From the NCBI RefSeq assembly GCF_009601685.2, contig NZ_CP045701.2, positions 310,001 to 374,000 of the forward strand: a stretch of 64,000 bases of DNA. Direction: 5' to 3'. The notes beneath the pieces are model-generated. The model was not told the DNA's origin. It made no database searches and worked only from the letters and a program-made list of their open reading frames with translations. The DNA is from Pseudomonas brassicacearum. GTDB lineage: Bacteria > Pseudomonadota > Gammaproteobacteria > Pseudomonadales > Pseudomonadaceae. Shown in pieces: positions 15,071 to 24,965 of the stretch. Every line of letters starts with the position of its first letter. Position 1 is the stretch's first letter. Made by a program: the position numbers and the translations under genes.

Positions 15071-17290
15071 TTACTTGCGCAACAACCGCAACCCATTGAA
15101 CACCACCAGCAAACTCACCCCCATGTCGGCAAACACCGCCATCCACATGGTGGCGACCCCGGCGAAGGTGAACCCGAGAAAGATCGCCTTGATCACCAAC
15201 GCCAAGGCAATGTTCTGTTTCAGGATGCTGGAAGTCTGCCGCGACAGGCGAATGAAGGCCGGGATCTTGCGCAGGTCGTCGTCCATCAAGGCGACATCGG
15301 CGGTCTCGATGGCCGTGTCGGTGCCGGCCGCGGCCATGGCGAAACCGATTTCCGAACGGGCCAGGGCCGGGGCGTCGTTGATGCCGTCGCCGACCATGCC
15401 GACGCGGTGACCCTGGGCGTACAACGCTTCGATGGCTTGCAGCTTGTCTTCGGGCAACAGGTCGCCCCGAGCCTGGTCCATGCCCACCTGCGCGGCAATC
15501 GCATCGGCGGTGTGGGCGTTGTCGCCGGTGAGCATCAAGGTCTTGATGCCCAGGTCATGCAGTTGGCGGATGGCTTCACGGCTGGAGTCTTTCACGGTGT
15601 CGGCCACGGCAAACAGCGCCAAGGGGCCTGTAGCGCCGAGCAGCAGCACCACGGACTTGCCTTGTTTTTCCAGGGCGAAGAGTTTCTCTTCCAGTTCGGG
15701 GGAGCACAGGCCGAGGTCTTCCACGAGGCGGTGGTTGCCCAGGTGGTAAGTCTGTCCGCCGATGTCGCCGCGCACGCCGCGCCCGGCGAGCGCCTCGAAG
15801 TTATCCACAACCTGCTGTGTCAGTTGCTTATCCACAGCCGCGTTGGCAATCGCCCGGGAAACCGGGTGGTCGGAGCGGGCGGCGAGGCTGGCGGCCAGTG
15901 CCGGAGCGGTGGTTTCCAGGCTCGGGTCCAGCGCCACATAGTCGGTTTGCACCGGCTTGCCGTGGGTAATCGTGCCGGTCTTGTCCAGAGCCAGGTAGTC
16001 GAGCTTGTAGCCACCCTCCAGGTACACGCCGCCCTTGACCAGGATGCCTTTGCGCGCAGCAGCAGCGAGGCCGCTGACGATGGTCACGGGGGTGGAAATC
16101 ACCAGCGCACACGGGCAAGCGACCACCAGCAGCACCAGCGCCCGGTAGATCCAGTCGAACCACGTCGCACCCATGAACAGCGGTGGGATGATGGCTACAG
16201 CCAGGGCCAGGACAAACACCGCCGGGGTGTAGATTCTAGAGAACTGGTCGACGAAGCGCTGGGTCGGCGCGCGGGAGCCCTGGGCCTGTTCCACGGCATG
16301 GATGATCCGCGCCAGGGTGGAGTGATCGGCCGCCGCGGTCACGGTGTATTCCAATTCGCCGGCCTGGTTGATGGTCCCGGCAAACACCTTGTCGCCGATG
16401 GTTTTTTCCACCGGCAGGCTCTCGCCCGTGATCGGTGCCTGGTCAATGGTCGAACGACCGGCGACCACGTCGCCGTCCAGGCCAACCCTTTCCCCCGGGC
16501 GAACCCGTACCCGCGCACCGAGGGCGATGACTTTTACATCTTGCACCTGCCAGCTGCCATCGGCCTGTTGCACGGTGGCCTGTTGTGGGGCCATCTGCAT
16601 CAGGCCGCTGATGGCGTTGCGCGCTCGGTCCAGGGATTTGGCTTCGATCAGCTCGGCCACGGTGAACAGGAACATCACCATCGCCGCTTCCGGCCATTGG
16701 CCGATCAGCACGGCGCCGGTCACGGCGATGCTCATCAACGCGTTGATGTTCAGGTTGCGGTTCTTCAGGGCGATCCAGCCCTTCTTGTAGGTACCCAGGC
16801 CACCGCTGAGGATCGACACCAACGCTACCAGCGCAACCACCCAGTTGGGCGCGGCGTTGGTGAAATGGATCACCTCGGCGCCCAGGGCCGTCACGCCGGA
16901 CAGTGCCAATGGCCACCAGGGCTTGGCCGGGGCGGGCGAGTGAGGGGCAGCCTTCTCTTGGCCCGGGGTCATTGGCTCGGCCTGCATCCCCAGTGATTCG
17001 ATGGCCTTGATGATCGGTGCGTCGCTAGGCAAATCGTGGGTTACGCCCAGCACGCGGTTGATCAGGTTGAACTCCAGTTGCTGCACGCCTTCGAGCTTGC
17101 CGAGCTTGTTCTGGATCAGCGTCTGTTCGGTGGGGCAGTCCATGGCTTCGATACGGAAACTGCTCAGTCGCGCACCGTCCGTCGGCGTTTTGCCAAGGTT
17201 GACCACTGCCGGGGCTGCTTTCGAGGCGCAGCAGGAATGCCCGTGGTCATGGCCGTGGTCGGGTTTGTGGATGTGAAGGGAATCGCTCAT
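15071..17290 (-). CDS. cadA: Heavy-metal translocating P1B-type ATPase (Cd/Zn/Pb exporter)
   Basis: The 739-residue protein begins with a His-rich tail (HDHGHDHGHSCC-like, residues 6-21) and one heavy-metal domain with a single-Cys site EAMDCPTEQ at 48-56. The membrane metal site is CPC in VVACPCALVI, which with DKTGTITHG (phosphorylated Asp) and GDGINDAPALA defines a P1B ATPase of the Cd2+/Zn2+ exporting group. It should pump toxic divalent metals from the cytoplasm to the periplasm. It is divergent from a MerR-type gene, with a CadR-like operator in the shared promoter, so induction by cadmium or zinc is likely. Confidence 0.93.
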   Translation of the reverse strand: MSDSLHIHKPDHGHDHGHSCCASKAAPAVVNLGKTPTDGARLSSFRIEAMDCPTEQTLIQNKLGKLEGVQQLEFNLINRVLGVTHDLPSDAPIIKAIESLGMQAEPMTPGQEKAAPHSPAPAKPWWPLALSGVTALGAEVIHFTNAAPNWVVALVALVSILSGGLGTYKKGWIALKNRNLNINALMSIAVTGAVLIGQWPEAAMVMFLFTVAELIEAKSLDRARNAISGLMQMAPQQATVQQADGSWQVQDVKVIALGARVRVRPGERVGLDGDVVAGRSTIDQAPITGESLPVEKTIGDKVFAGTINQAGELEYTVTAAADHSTLARIIHAVEQAQGSRAPTQRFVDQFSRIYTPAVFVLALAVAIIPPLFMGATWFDWIYRALVLLVVACPCALVISTPVTIVSGLAAAARKGILVKGGVYLEGGYKLDYLALDKTGTITHGKPVQTDYVALDPSLETTAPALAASLAARSDHPVSRAIANAAVDKQLTQQVVDNFEALAGRGVRGDIGGQTYHLGNHRLVEDLGLCSPELEEKLFALEKQGKSVVLLLGATGPLALFAVADTVKDSSREAIRQLHDLGIKTLMLTGDNAHTADAIAAQVGMDQARGDLLPEDKLQAIEALYAQGHRVGMVGDGINDAPALARSEIGFAMAAAGTDTAIETADVALMDDDLRKIPAFIRLSRQTSSILKQNIALALVIKAIFLGFTFAGVATMWMAVFADMGVSLLVVFNGLRLLRK

Positions 17291-17322
17291 CGGGTGACGT
17301 CCGTGAAAAGTGCCTGTTGCGC

Positions 17323-17353
17323 AGTAAAGACCCTGTAGCCACTATAGGGTCAA
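17323..17353 (-). promoter_or_regulatory. cadA promoter with CadR-type operator
   Basis: On the minus strand, -35 TTGACC (17353-17348) and -10 TTTACT (17328-17323) are separated by 19 bases, the long spacing typical of MerR-controlled promoters. The spacer is filled by the inverted repeat ACCCTATAGTGGCTACAGGG(T) at 17350-17330. Metal-bound CadR is expected to untwist this spacer to start transcription. Confidence 0.82.
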
Positions 17354-17376
17354 GCACCTATTTGGGAGGCCGCCTC

Positions 17377-17823
17377 ATGAAAATCGGAGAACTGGCGAAA
17401 ATCACCGACTGCCAGGTCGAAACCATCCGCTATTACGAACGCGAAGGCCTGCTGCCGGAACCGGCCCGCAGCGACGGCAATTACCGCGTCTACACCCAGG
17501 CCCATGCCGAGCGGCTGACGTTCATTCGCAACTGCCGCACCCTGGACATGACCCTGGAAGAAATCCGCAGCCTCCTGGCCCTGCGCGACAGCCCCCAGGA
17601 CCAGTGTGAAAGCGTCAACGCGCTGATCGACGAACACATCCAACACGTCAAGGCCCGCATCGACGGCCTGCTGGCCTTGCAGACGCAACTGATCGACCTG
17701 CGCCATCGCTGCGGCGAAGGGCCGGACCCGGATCAATGCGGGATCTTGCAGCGGTTGGAGGTGAGTGGGGCGGTGGCGCCGGAGGTGGAGCATTCGCATG
17801 TGGGGCGCAGTCATGGGCATTGA
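17377..17823 (+). CDS. cadR: MerR-family metal-responsive regulator CadR
   Basis: The 148-residue protein has an N-terminal winged helix (MKIGELAKITDCQVETIRYY), a dimer coiled coil (residues about 80-115), and the metal-binding residues of the CadR group: Cys in DQCESVN, the CGEGPDPDQCG loop, and a C-terminal His-rich tail (EHSHVGRSHGH). ATG 17377 follows GGGAGG; a longer frame from 17317 would start inside the operator. It is divergent from cadA, its expected target. Confidence 0.93.
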   Translation: MKIGELAKITDCQVETIRYYEREGLLPEPARSDGNYRVYTQAHAERLTFIRNCRTLDMTLEEIRSLLALRDSPQDQCESVNALIDEHIQHVKARIDGLLALQTQLIDLRHRCGEGPDPDQCGILQRLEVSGAVAPEVEHSHVGRSHGH

Positions 17824-17896
17824 ACCCTTGCCGCCAATCCGAATACACAGAGCCGCCTATGGGCGAGCCTATGGGAGCAAAGCTTGTGAGAACCTG

Positions 17897-17989
17897 CCTG
17901 TGGGAGCAAAGCTTGCTCGCGACGAACGATAACGCGATCTTCTGACGGATCGAGGCGTTTCCATCGCGAGCAAGCTTTGCTCCCACAGG
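17897..17989. repeat. REP palindrome, family B, with an extra half-copy
   Basis: Arms CCTGTGGGAGCAAAGCTTGC and its complement enclose about 50 bases. A further partial arm (TGGGAGCAAAGCTTGTG) lies just before it at about 17871-17887. It separates the convergent cadR and thyA genes. Confidence 0.82.
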
Positions 17990-18019
17990 CCCGCACACAG
18001 GGGTGATGGTGGGATTCTT

Positions 18020-18991
18020 TTAGACCGCCATCGGCGCGGTCATCGGCGCGTGGTGCTGGTAGCCTTCGAGGGAGAAGTCGCCCGGCTCCACCAACTCCAG
18101 CCATTCAGGCTGGTACACACCGGTCTTGGCGAACTCCGGCACACGCTCGGAAATCACCAGCTTGGGCATCGGGAACGGCTCGCGCGTGAGCTGTTCGTTG
18201 AGCATGTCCAAGTGGTTTTCGTAGACGTGGGCATCACCGATGAAATAGGTGAACCAGCGCGGCGTGTAGCCGGTCAGGCGACCGACCAGGCTCAGCAGCG
18301 CGGCGCCTTCGGTGAGGTTGAATGGCGTGCCCAGACCCAGGTCGTTGGAGCGGATATAGAGGGTCAGGGAGATTTCCTTGGTCTCGACATTCGGGTGGAA
18401 CTGGTAGAGCAGGTGGCACGGCGGCAGGGCCATTTCATCGAGCTGGGCGCAGTTCCAGCCGTGGAACAGGATGCGCCGGCTGCCCGGGTCCTTGATGATG
18501 GTGTCGACGCACTGGCGAACCTGGTCGATGGCCTTGTACAGCACCACGTAGGCCTGGCCGTTTTCTTCGCCCTTGGCGATCTGCCGGTAACCCTGGGCCA
18601 GCGTCTGCTCGATGGCCGCCGGGTTGCTCAGGGGGATCTGTTTGTAGGCCGGCCACTTGCGCCATTGCACGCCGTAGATCTCGCCCAGGTCGTCTTCGCC
18701 CTGGCGGAACGGGTTGGCCAACCATTGGGCGTTTTCGTTGGCGTTCTGGTCCCAGACCTTGCAGCCCAGGGCGCGGAATTCGGCGGCGTTGTTCACACCA
18801 CGGAGAAAACCGCACATCTCGCCGATGGCCGATTTGAAGGCCATTTTGCGGGTGGTGATGGCCGGGAAACCGTCTTTCAAGTCATAGCGCAGCATGGCGC
18901 CGGGGAAGCTGATGGTGTTCACACCGGTGCGGTTGGCTTGCTTGGTGCCGTTCTTGATGACGTGGGCCACCAGATCGAGATATTGCTTCAT
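18020..18991 (-). CDS. thyA: Thymidylate synthase, long form
   Basis: This enzyme converts dUMP to dTMP using methylene-tetrahydrofolate. The active-site cysteine is in [12 protein letters not shown], the N-terminal phosphate Arg in [10 protein letters not shown], and [13 protein letters not shown] gives the other nucleotide contacts. It has 323 residues against 264 in E. coli; additional blocks lie at about residues 70-95 ([20 protein letters not shown]), 115-155 ([20 protein letters not shown] onward) and near the C-terminus. It is the last gene of a TSUP-lgt-thyA run, 49 bases after lgt. Confidence 0.93.
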   Translation of the reverse strand: MKQYLDLVAHVIKNGTKQANRTGVNTISFPGAMLRYDLKDGFPAITTRKMAFKSAIGEMCGFLRGVNNAAEFRALGCKVWDQNANENAQWLANPFRQGEDDLGEIYGVQWRKWPAYKQIPLSNPAAIEQTLAQGYRQIAKGEENGQAYVVLYKAIDQVRQCVDTIIKDPGSRRILFHGWNCAQLDEMALPPCHLLYQFHPNVETKEISLTLYIRSNDLGLGTPFNLTEGAALLSLVGRLTGYTPRWFTYFIGDAHVYENHLDMLNEQLTREPFPMPKLVISERVPEFAKTGVYQPEWLELVEPGDFSLEGYQHHAPMTAPMAV

Positions 18992-19040
18992 GGATTACCT
19001 GTGTCCTTGAACCCGGGGCCAGCGCCCCGGGGTTCGAATT

Positions 19041-19850
19041 TTAAATCTTGGCCGCCGCAGCCGGCGCGCGATGATAAGCCAGCCAGATCAGCGCCAGGCC
19101 GCCGACGATCATTGGCAGGCACAGCAGTTGGCCCATGGTCAGCCAGTTCCATGCCAGATAGCCGAGCTGGGCGTCCGGTACGCGGACGAATTCAACGATG
19201 AAACGGAAGATCCCGTAGAACAGCGCAAACATGCCCGACACCGCCATGGTTGGCCGCGGCTTGCGCGAGAACACCCAGAGGATCAGGAACAGTGCCACGC
19301 CCTCGAGGGCGAACTGGTACAACTGCGACGGGTGGCGCGGCAACTGCGCCGGGTCGCTGAACGGCGGGAAGATCATCGCCCATGGCACGTCGGTCGGCTT
19401 GCCCCACAATTCGGCATTGATGAAGTTGCCGATGCGCCCGGCGCCCAGGCCGATCGGCACCATCGGCGCGACGAAGTCCATCAGTTGGAAAAACGACTTG
19501 TTGTTGCGCTTGCCGAACCACAGCGCTGCCAGCATCACGCCGATGAACCCGCCGTGGAACGACATGCCGCCCTTCCAGACTTCGAAGATCAGCGTCGGGT
19601 TGGCCAGGTACGCGCTCAGGTCGTAGAACAATACATAACCCAGGCGCCCACCGACGATCACGCCCATGGACAGCCAGAATATCAGGTCGGAGAGCTTTTC
19701 CTTGTTCCAGGTCGGGTCGAAACGGTTGAGCCGACGCGACGCCAGCAACCAGGCGCCGCCGATACCGACCAGGTACATCAGGCCGTACCAGTGGATTTTC
19801 AGCGGGCCGATGGCCAGGGCCACCGGATCGATCTGCGGGTAAGGCAGCAT
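19041..19850 (-). CDS. lgt: Prolipoprotein diacylglyceryl transferase
   Basis: This inner-membrane enzyme transfers diacylglycerol from phosphatidylglycerol to the lipobox cysteine of prolipoproteins. The Lgt signature [17 protein letters not shown] and the catalytic segment SFHGGFIGV are present, and the 269 residues include seven predicted membrane segments. It lies between the TSUP permease and thyA on the same strand, an order conserved in Pseudomonas. Confidence 0.95.
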   Translation of the reverse strand: MLPYPQIDPVALAIGPLKIHWYGLMYLVGIGGAWLLASRRLNRFDPTWNKEKLSDLIFWLSMGVIVGGRLGYVLFYDLSAYLANPTLIFEVWKGGMSFHGGFIGVMLAALWFGKRNNKSFFQLMDFVAPMVPIGLGAGRIGNFINAELWGKPTDVPWAMIFPPFSDPAQLPRHPSQLYQFALEGVALFLILWVFSRKPRPTMAVSGMFALFYGIFRFIVEFVRVPDAQLGYLAWNWLTMGQLLCLPMIVGGLALIWLAYHRAPAAAAKI

Positions 19851-19918
19851 TGATATTCCTCGTAAACGTCAAAAATACCCGGGCGACGCTGCCACCTCGG
19901 GATTAAGCCAGGATTGCG

Positions 19919-20701
19919 TCAGAACAGGAAACTCAAGCCGACGCACAATAGCAGGGCGGCGAACAACCGCTTGAGCAAGCGCGGTGACAGGCGATGGGCC
20001 AGCCGCGCACCGAAGCGGGCGAAGACCATGCTGGTCAGGGCGATGCCCAGCAGCGCCGGCAAATACACAAAACCGAGACTATGAGCCGGCAGCAGCGGAT
20101 CGTGCCAGCCCAGAATCATGAAACTTAATGCACTGACCAAGGCGATGGGCAGTCCGCAGGCCGATGAGGTCGCGACCGCTTGCTGCATCGGTACGCTGCG
20201 CCAGGTCAGGAACGGCACGGTCAGCGAACCGCCACCGATGCCGAAAATCGCCGAGGCCCAGCCGATCACCGTGCCGGCCAGGGTCAGTCCGGCCTTGCCC
20301 GGTACGCTGCGACTGGCGTTGGGCTTGAAGTCCACGGCCAGTTGCATGGCAACGATCAAGGCGAACACGCCAATGATCTTCTGCAAGTGCGGGCCGGAAA
20401 TCGCTTCGGCGGTGATCGCGCCGAATCCGGCACCGATCAGGATGCCGACGGTCATCCAGGCGAACACCGGCCAGCGCACCGCGCCTTTGCGCTGATGCTC
20501 GCGTACGGCATTGACCGAGGTGAAGATGATCGATGCCAGCGAGGTGCCGACAGCCAAGTGCGTCAACACCTGCGGGTCGAAGCCCTGCAGGGTGAAACTG
20601 AACACCAGCACCGGGACGATGATGATCCCGCCGCCCACGCCGAACAACCCGGCCAGCACGCCGGCGCAGGCACCGAGCAGCAGATAGAGCACAAATTCCA
20701 C
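19919..20701 (-). CDS. TSUP (TauE/SafE) family membrane permease
   Basis: About 260 residues with eight hydrophobic segments and the TSUP hallmarks GLFGVGGGIIIVPVLVF near the N-terminus and IGWASAIFGIGGGSLTVPFL in the second half. The family moves sulfite, sulfoacetate or other organosulfur anions; the substrate here is not known. GTG 20701 is preferred because GGGGAGAGG lies just upstream; an ATG six codons earlier is possible, while the longer open frame runs into a family C repeat and is not credible. It heads the run to lgt and thyA. Confidence 0.88.
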   Translation of the reverse strand: MEFVLYLLLGACAGVLAGLFGVGGGIIIVPVLVFSFTLQGFDPQVLTHLAVGTSLASIIFTSVNAVREHQRKGAVRWPVFAWMTVGILIGAGFGAITAEAISGPHLQKIIGVFALIVAMQLAVDFKPNASRSVPGKAGLTLAGTVIGWASAIFGIGGGSLTVPFLTWRSVPMQQAVATSSACGLPIALVSALSFMILGWHDPLLPAHSLGFVYLPALLGIALTSMVFARFGARLAHRLSPRLLKRLFAALLLCVGLSFLF

Positions 20702-20859
20702 CAGCCTCTCCCCGCCCATCCCCGAAATAAGAGCGGCATGGTAACGGATCCATGGCCCCTGGCTCCACTGAAGACGATGGATGCGAGGGCGATGTGTGGG
20801 TAGAGTGGCGAACAGATGTTGTGGCGAGAGAGCAAGCTCGCGCTCGCTCGACTGCGCCC

Positions 20860-21036
20860 AAGGAGCTGTGTAGGAGCTGTGTAGGAGCTGTGTAGGAGCT
20901 GTCGAGTGCAACGAGGCTGCGATCTTTCCCCAGACACCTGAATCTCAAGCGAAAGATCAAAAGATCAAAAGATCAAAAGATCAAAAGATCAAAAGATCAA
21001 AAGATCAAAAGATCGCAGGCTTCGCCAGCTCCTACA
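20860..21036. repeat. Palindromic repeat with AAAAGATC core, family C (copy 3, longest)
   Basis: The left arm repeats GTAGGAGCTGT three times. The core at 20951-21014 is GAAAGATC followed by seven perfect AAAAGATC units. The right arm is GCAGGCTTCGCCAGCTCCTA. It fills most of the gap between the divergent TSUP and NRDE genes; the remaining bases hold a family B half-site (AGCAAGCTCGCG) and no gene. Confidence 0.88.
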
Positions 21037-21088
21037 GAGCCCAGCGCGAGCCTTATTTGGTGATTGGCATTTTTAACAGGACGACCTG

Positions 21089-21835
21089 ATGTGTCTGATC
21101 GTATTTGCCTGGCGACCCGGCCATGCCCGGCCGCTGATCGTGGCGGCCAACCGCGACGAGTTCTACGCCCGGCCGACCTTGCCCCTGGCCCAGTGGCCTG
21201 ATGCGCCCCATGTGCATGCCGGTCGCGATCTGGAGGCCGGCGGCACCTGGCTCGGGATTGGCGCCGAGGGACGCTTTGCGGCGCTGACCAACATCCGGGA
21301 CCCGGGCCAGTTGCCAGCATTCAAGTCGCGCGGCGAACTGGTGGCGCGGTTCCTGGCTGGGAATCTGTCGATTGCCGACTACCTGAGTGAAGTCGTGCCC
21401 CGCGCCAGCGAGTATGGCGGGTTCAACCTGCTGCTCGGCGATGGCGTCGAGCTGTGGCACCACAACGCCCGCGATGCCCAGCCGCAGCGGTTGGGCGAGG
21501 GGGTCTATGGCTTGTCGAACGCTGGGCTGAACACGCCCTGGCCCAAGTTGCTCAAGGCCCGCGCGGCGCTGGGCGAGGTGTTGGACGATCCGCAGCCCGA
21601 GGCACTGCTTACGCTGCTGAACGACCCGCAACCTGCTCCGGTGGCTGAGCTGCCTGATACGGGGGTGGGCGTGGCGACTGAGATGCTGCTGTCGAGTGTG
21701 TTCATTACCAGCCCGGCCTACGGGACGCGGGCCAGTACAGCGTTGATTGTCCATGCCGATGGGACGCGGCAGATGGTCGAGCGCAGTTTCGGGCCACATG
21801 GGGGGCATTTGGGGGAGGTGGCGCTGCACATTTGA
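21089..21835 (+). CDS. NRDE-family (TANGO2-like) protein
   Basis: The 248-residue protein starts MCLIVFAWRPGHARPLIVAANRDEFYARP, the conserved Cys2 and NRDE signature of the TANGO2/NRDE family, which resembles Ntn hydrolases. Further family features are the GGTWLGIGAEGRFAALTNIRDP and GLSNAGLNTPWPK stretches. The molecular role is unsettled; haem handling has been proposed for the eukaryotic relative. It is flanked on both sides by family C repeats. Confidence 0.9.
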   Translation: MCLIVFAWRPGHARPLIVAANRDEFYARPTLPLAQWPDAPHVHAGRDLEAGGTWLGIGAEGRFAALTNIRDPGQLPAFKSRGELVARFLAGNLSIADYLSEVVPRASEYGGFNLLLGDGVELWHHNARDAQPQRLGEGVYGLSNAGLNTPWPKLLKARAALGEVLDDPQPEALLTLLNDPQPAPVAELPDTGVGVATEMLLSSVFITSPAYGTRASTALIVHADGTRQMVERSFGPHGGHLGEVALHI

Positions 21836-21843
21836 TCCAGCCC

Positions 21844-21993
21844 TGTAGAAGCTGTGTAGGAGCGTAGGAGCGTAGGAGCTGTCGAGTGCAACGAGGCTGC
21901 GATCTTTCCCCAGACACTTGAATCTCAAGCGAAAGATCAAAAGATCAAAAGATCAAAAGATCAAAAGATCGCAGGCTTCGCCAGCTCCTACAG
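21844..21993. repeat. Palindromic repeat with AAAAGATC core, family C (copy 4)
   Basis: The core at 21931-21970 is GAAAGATC plus four AAAAGATC units. The left arm shows a scrambled tandem of GTAGGAGC. It lies between the convergent NRDE and ptsP genes. Confidence 0.87.
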
Positions 21994-22040
21994 AGCTCAG
22001 CGGGAGCAAGCTCCCTCGCCACAAATGCTCGTTGAACGGT

Positions 22041-24320
22041 CTAGAGGGTCTTGTTCGAAGCCGGATTAATCATCCGCGCCAACCCCAGGTTCTTCAGCGC
22101 CAGTTGCAAGGAGCTGTGGATCACTTGCGGGTTGTCGATGGTCATTACTTCCGCGAGCAATTCCTGGGCCTTGCTGAGGTTGATCTGGCGCAGCATCCAC
22201 TTCACTTTCGGCAGGTTGGTGGCGTTCATCGACAAACTGTCGAACCCCATCGCCATCAGCAGCACAGCAGCGGCCGGGTCGCCGGCCATTTCGCCGCAGA
22301 TGCTCACCGGCTTGCCTTCGGCATGGGCGTCACGCACCACGTTCTGCAAGGCTTGCAGCACGGCTGGGTGCAGGTAGTCGTACAGGTCCGCGACCCGTGG
22401 GTTGTTACGGTCCACGGCCAGCAGGTACTGGGTCAGGTCGTTGGAACCCACCGACAGGAAGTCCACCTGCCGCGCCAGTTCCTTGGTCTGGTACACCGCT
22501 GCCGGAATCTCGATCATCACGCCGACCGGCGGCATCGGCACATCGGTGCCTTCGTCGCGTACTTCGCCCCAGGCCCGGTGGATCAGGTGCAGGGCCTCTT
22601 CCAGTTCATGGGTGCCGGAGATCATCGGCAACAGGATGCGCAGGTTGTTCAGGCCTTCGCTGGCCTTGAGCATGGCGCGGGCCTGGACCAGGAAGATTTC
22701 CGGGTGGTCGAGCGTCACGCGAATGCCGCGCCAGCCGAGGAACGGGTTGTCTTCCTTGATCGGGAAGTAGGACAGGGACTTGTCGCCGCCGATGTCCAGG
22801 CTGCGCATGGTCACCGGTTGCGGGTGGAAGGCGGCCAGTTGTTCGCGGTAGATCGCCAGTTGTTCCTTTTCGCTGGGGAAGCGCTGGTTGATCATGAACG
22901 GCACTTCGGTGCGGTACAGGCCCACACCTTCGGCGCCACGCTTCTGCGCCCGGGCCACGTCGGCCAGCAGGCCGGTGTTGACCCACAGCGGCATGCGGTG
23001 GCCGTCGAGCGTCACGCACGGCAGGTCCCGCAGCGCGTCCAGTCCCAGGGACAGTTGCTTTTCTTCCTCGACCACATCGGCAAACTGCTTGCGCAGCACT
23101 TCGCTGGGGTTGGTATAGACCTCGCCGTGGTAGCCATCGACGATCATCTGGATGCCGTCGACCTTGGAGTACGGCAGGTCCACCAGGCCCATCACCGTCG
23201 GGATGCCCATGGCCCGGGCCAGGATCGCCACGTGGGAGTTGCCCGAACCCAATACCGAGACCAGCCCCGCCAGCTTGCCTTCGGGCACTTCGCCGAGCAT
23301 GGCCGGGGTCAGTTCTTCGCTGACCAGGATGGTGTTGTCGGGGTAGACCAGGGTCTGCTGGCGCTCTTGCTGCAAGTAGGCCAGCAGCCGGCGGCCAAGG
23401 TCCTTGACGTCCGAGGCCCGCTCGCGCAGGTAGGCGTCGTCCATCAGTTCGAAACGGTTGACGTGATCGGTCACCACCTGGCGCAGTGCGCCCTGGGCCC
23501 ACTGGCCGGTCTTGATGACGGTGGTCACTTCGCTGCCCAGCGAGGCATCGTCGAGCATCATCAGGTAAACGTCGAACAGCGCGCGCTCTTCAGGGCGCAG
23601 CTGTGTCGCCAGCTTGGCCGACAGGGCACGCATGTCGGCGCGCACGCCCTCAATGGCGGTCTTGAACAGCCCCAGTTCGGCGTCGATATCGGTGATGGTC
23701 TTGTCTGGCACCACGTCCAGGTCGGCGGGCGGCAGCATGACCACCGCCGTGCCCACCGCCGCGCCCGGTGAACCCGGTACGCCGACGAACTTGGCTTCCT
23801 GGATGCCCTTGCCCTGGCGACCCAGGCCGCTGATCGAGCCAGTGGCCTCGGCGTGAGCGATAACCCCGGCCAGTTGCGCGCTCATGGTCACGAGGAAGGC
23901 TTCTTCACCCTCATCGAACTGGCGACGTTCTTTTTGCTGGATGACCAACACGCCGACCACGCGGCGGTGGTGGATGATCGGTGCTCCGAGGAACGAGGCG
24001 TAGCGTTCTTCGCCGGTTTCGGCGAAGTAGCGGTAGCGCGGGTGATCCGCGGCGTTTTCGAGGTTCAGGGGTTCTTCGCGCGTGCCGACCAGGCCGACCA
24101 GGCCTTCATTGGGGGCCATGCTGACCTTGCCGATCGAGCGCTTGTTCAAGCCCTCGGTGGCCATCAGCACGAAACGGTTGGTCTCGGGGTCCAGCAGGTA
24201 GACCGAGCAGACCTGGCTGCCCATGGCCTCTTTGACACGCAATACAATAATCCCCAACGCCGCCTTGAGATCCTTGGCGGAGTTAACTTCCTGGACGATC
24301 TTGCGCAGCGTATTGAGCAT
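22041..24320 (-). CDS. ptsP: Phosphoenolpyruvate-protein phosphotransferase of the nitrogen PTS (EI-Ntr)
   Basis: The 759-residue enzyme starts the PTS-Ntr phosphorelay. Residues 1-140 are a GAF sensor domain. The phosphorylated His lies in GSGNSHVAILARAMGIPTV, and the C-terminal PEP-binding barrel has GGDKSLSYFPIKEDNPFLG and the catalytic Cys in SICGEMAGDP. It should pass phosphate from PEP to NPr and EIIA-Ntr, controlling potassium, carbon and nitrogen responses. It is preceded by rppH on the same strand with only 22 bases between, as in other gammaproteobacteria. Confidence 0.95.
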   Translation of the reverse strand: MLNTLRKIVQEVNSAKDLKAALGIIVLRVKEAMGSQVCSVYLLDPETNRFVLMATEGLNKRSIGKVSMAPNEGLVGLVGTREEPLNLENAADHPRYRYFAETGEERYASFLGAPIIHHRRVVGVLVIQQKERRQFDEGEEAFLVTMSAQLAGVIAHAEATGSISGLGRQGKGIQEAKFVGVPGSPGAAVGTAVVMLPPADLDVVPDKTITDIDAELGLFKTAIEGVRADMRALSAKLATQLRPEERALFDVYLMMLDDASLGSEVTTVIKTGQWAQGALRQVVTDHVNRFELMDDAYLRERASDVKDLGRRLLAYLQQERQQTLVYPDNTILVSEELTPAMLGEVPEGKLAGLVSVLGSGNSHVAILARAMGIPTVMGLVDLPYSKVDGIQMIVDGYHGEVYTNPSEVLRKQFADVVEEEKQLSLGLDALRDLPCVTLDGHRMPLWVNTGLLADVARAQKRGAEGVGLYRTEVPFMINQRFPSEKEQLAIYREQLAAFHPQPVTMRSLDIGGDKSLSYFPIKEDNPFLGWRGIRVTLDHPEIFLVQARAMLKASEGLNNLRILLPMISGTHELEEALHLIHRAWGEVRDEGTDVPMPPVGVMIEIPAAVYQTKELARQVDFLSVGSNDLTQYLLAVDRNNPRVADLYDYLHPAVLQALQNVVRDAHAEGKPVSICGEMAGDPAAAVLLMAMGFDSLSMNATNLPKVKWMLRQINLSKAQELLAEVMTIDNPQVIHSSLQLALKNLGLARMINPASNKTL

Positions 24321-24342
24321 GGCTCGGGGTCGAACTCCGTCG

Positions 24343-24822
24343 TCAGTCGCGCGTCAGCAGGCGCGGGGCAAGCTCTTTGAGAGCGCGTCGGTACACTTCG
24401 CGCTTGAATGTCACCACCTGGCCCAACGGATACCAATAGCTGACCCAGCGCCAGCCATCGAACTCCGGTTTACCGGTCAAATCCATCCGCACCCGCTGCT
24501 CGTTGGAGATCAGGCGCAGGAGAAACCATTTCTGCTTCTGGCCGATGCACAGCGGTTGGCTGTGCGTGCGAACCAGGCGTTGCGGCAAACGATAGCGCAA
24601 CCAGCCTCGGGTGCAGGCGAGTATTTCGACATCTTCTCGCTCAAGCCCCACTTCTTCGTTCAACTCGCGGTACAAGGCCTCTTCCGGCGTCTCCTGGGGG
24701 TTGATCCCGCCCTGGGGAAACTGCCAGGCGTCTTGATTGATACGGCGAGCCCATAGCACCTGCCCTGCATCATTCGTAAGAATGATCCCCACATTGGGAC
24801 GGAAACCATCGGGGTCGATCAC
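24343..24822 (-). CDS. rppH: RNA pyrophosphohydrolase (Nudix)
   Basis: The 159-residue Nudix enzyme removes pyrophosphate from mRNA 5-prime ends and so starts decay. The Nudix box runs from [13 protein letters not shown] through [14 protein letters not shown] 24822 ([15 protein letters not shown]) is chosen because it gives the standard N-terminus and has GAGG eight bases upstream; the longer ATG form at 24882 adds 20 unsupported residues. It lies just upstream of ptsP in the same operon. Confidence 0.93.
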   Translation of the reverse strand: MIDPDGFRPNVGIILTNDAGQVLWARRINQDAWQFPQGGINPQETPEEALYRELNEEVGLEREDVEILACTRGWLRYRLPQRLVRTHSQPLCIGQKQKWFLLRLISNEQRVRMDLTGKPEFDGWRWVSYWYPLGQVVTFKREVYRRALKELAPRLLTRD

Positions 24823-24965
24823 GGCAACAACCTCGCAAACGCATGTCGCCGCATTGTTCCACAAAGGTTGTGAAAGCAGCAACGAGCGTCCCTAGCTTAT
24901 GTGCACTCTTGTGAAAAGTCCGTATTCTGGACGCCTTTCTTCAGATTTTTCAGCGAGTAACTGCA

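Noticed and set aside
20951..21014. The AAAAGATC array as a possible CRISPR or iteron-type origin
   Set aside because: Units are contiguous octamers without spacers, there is no nearby cas or replication gene, and the array lies inside a dispersed palindrome found at five other sites.
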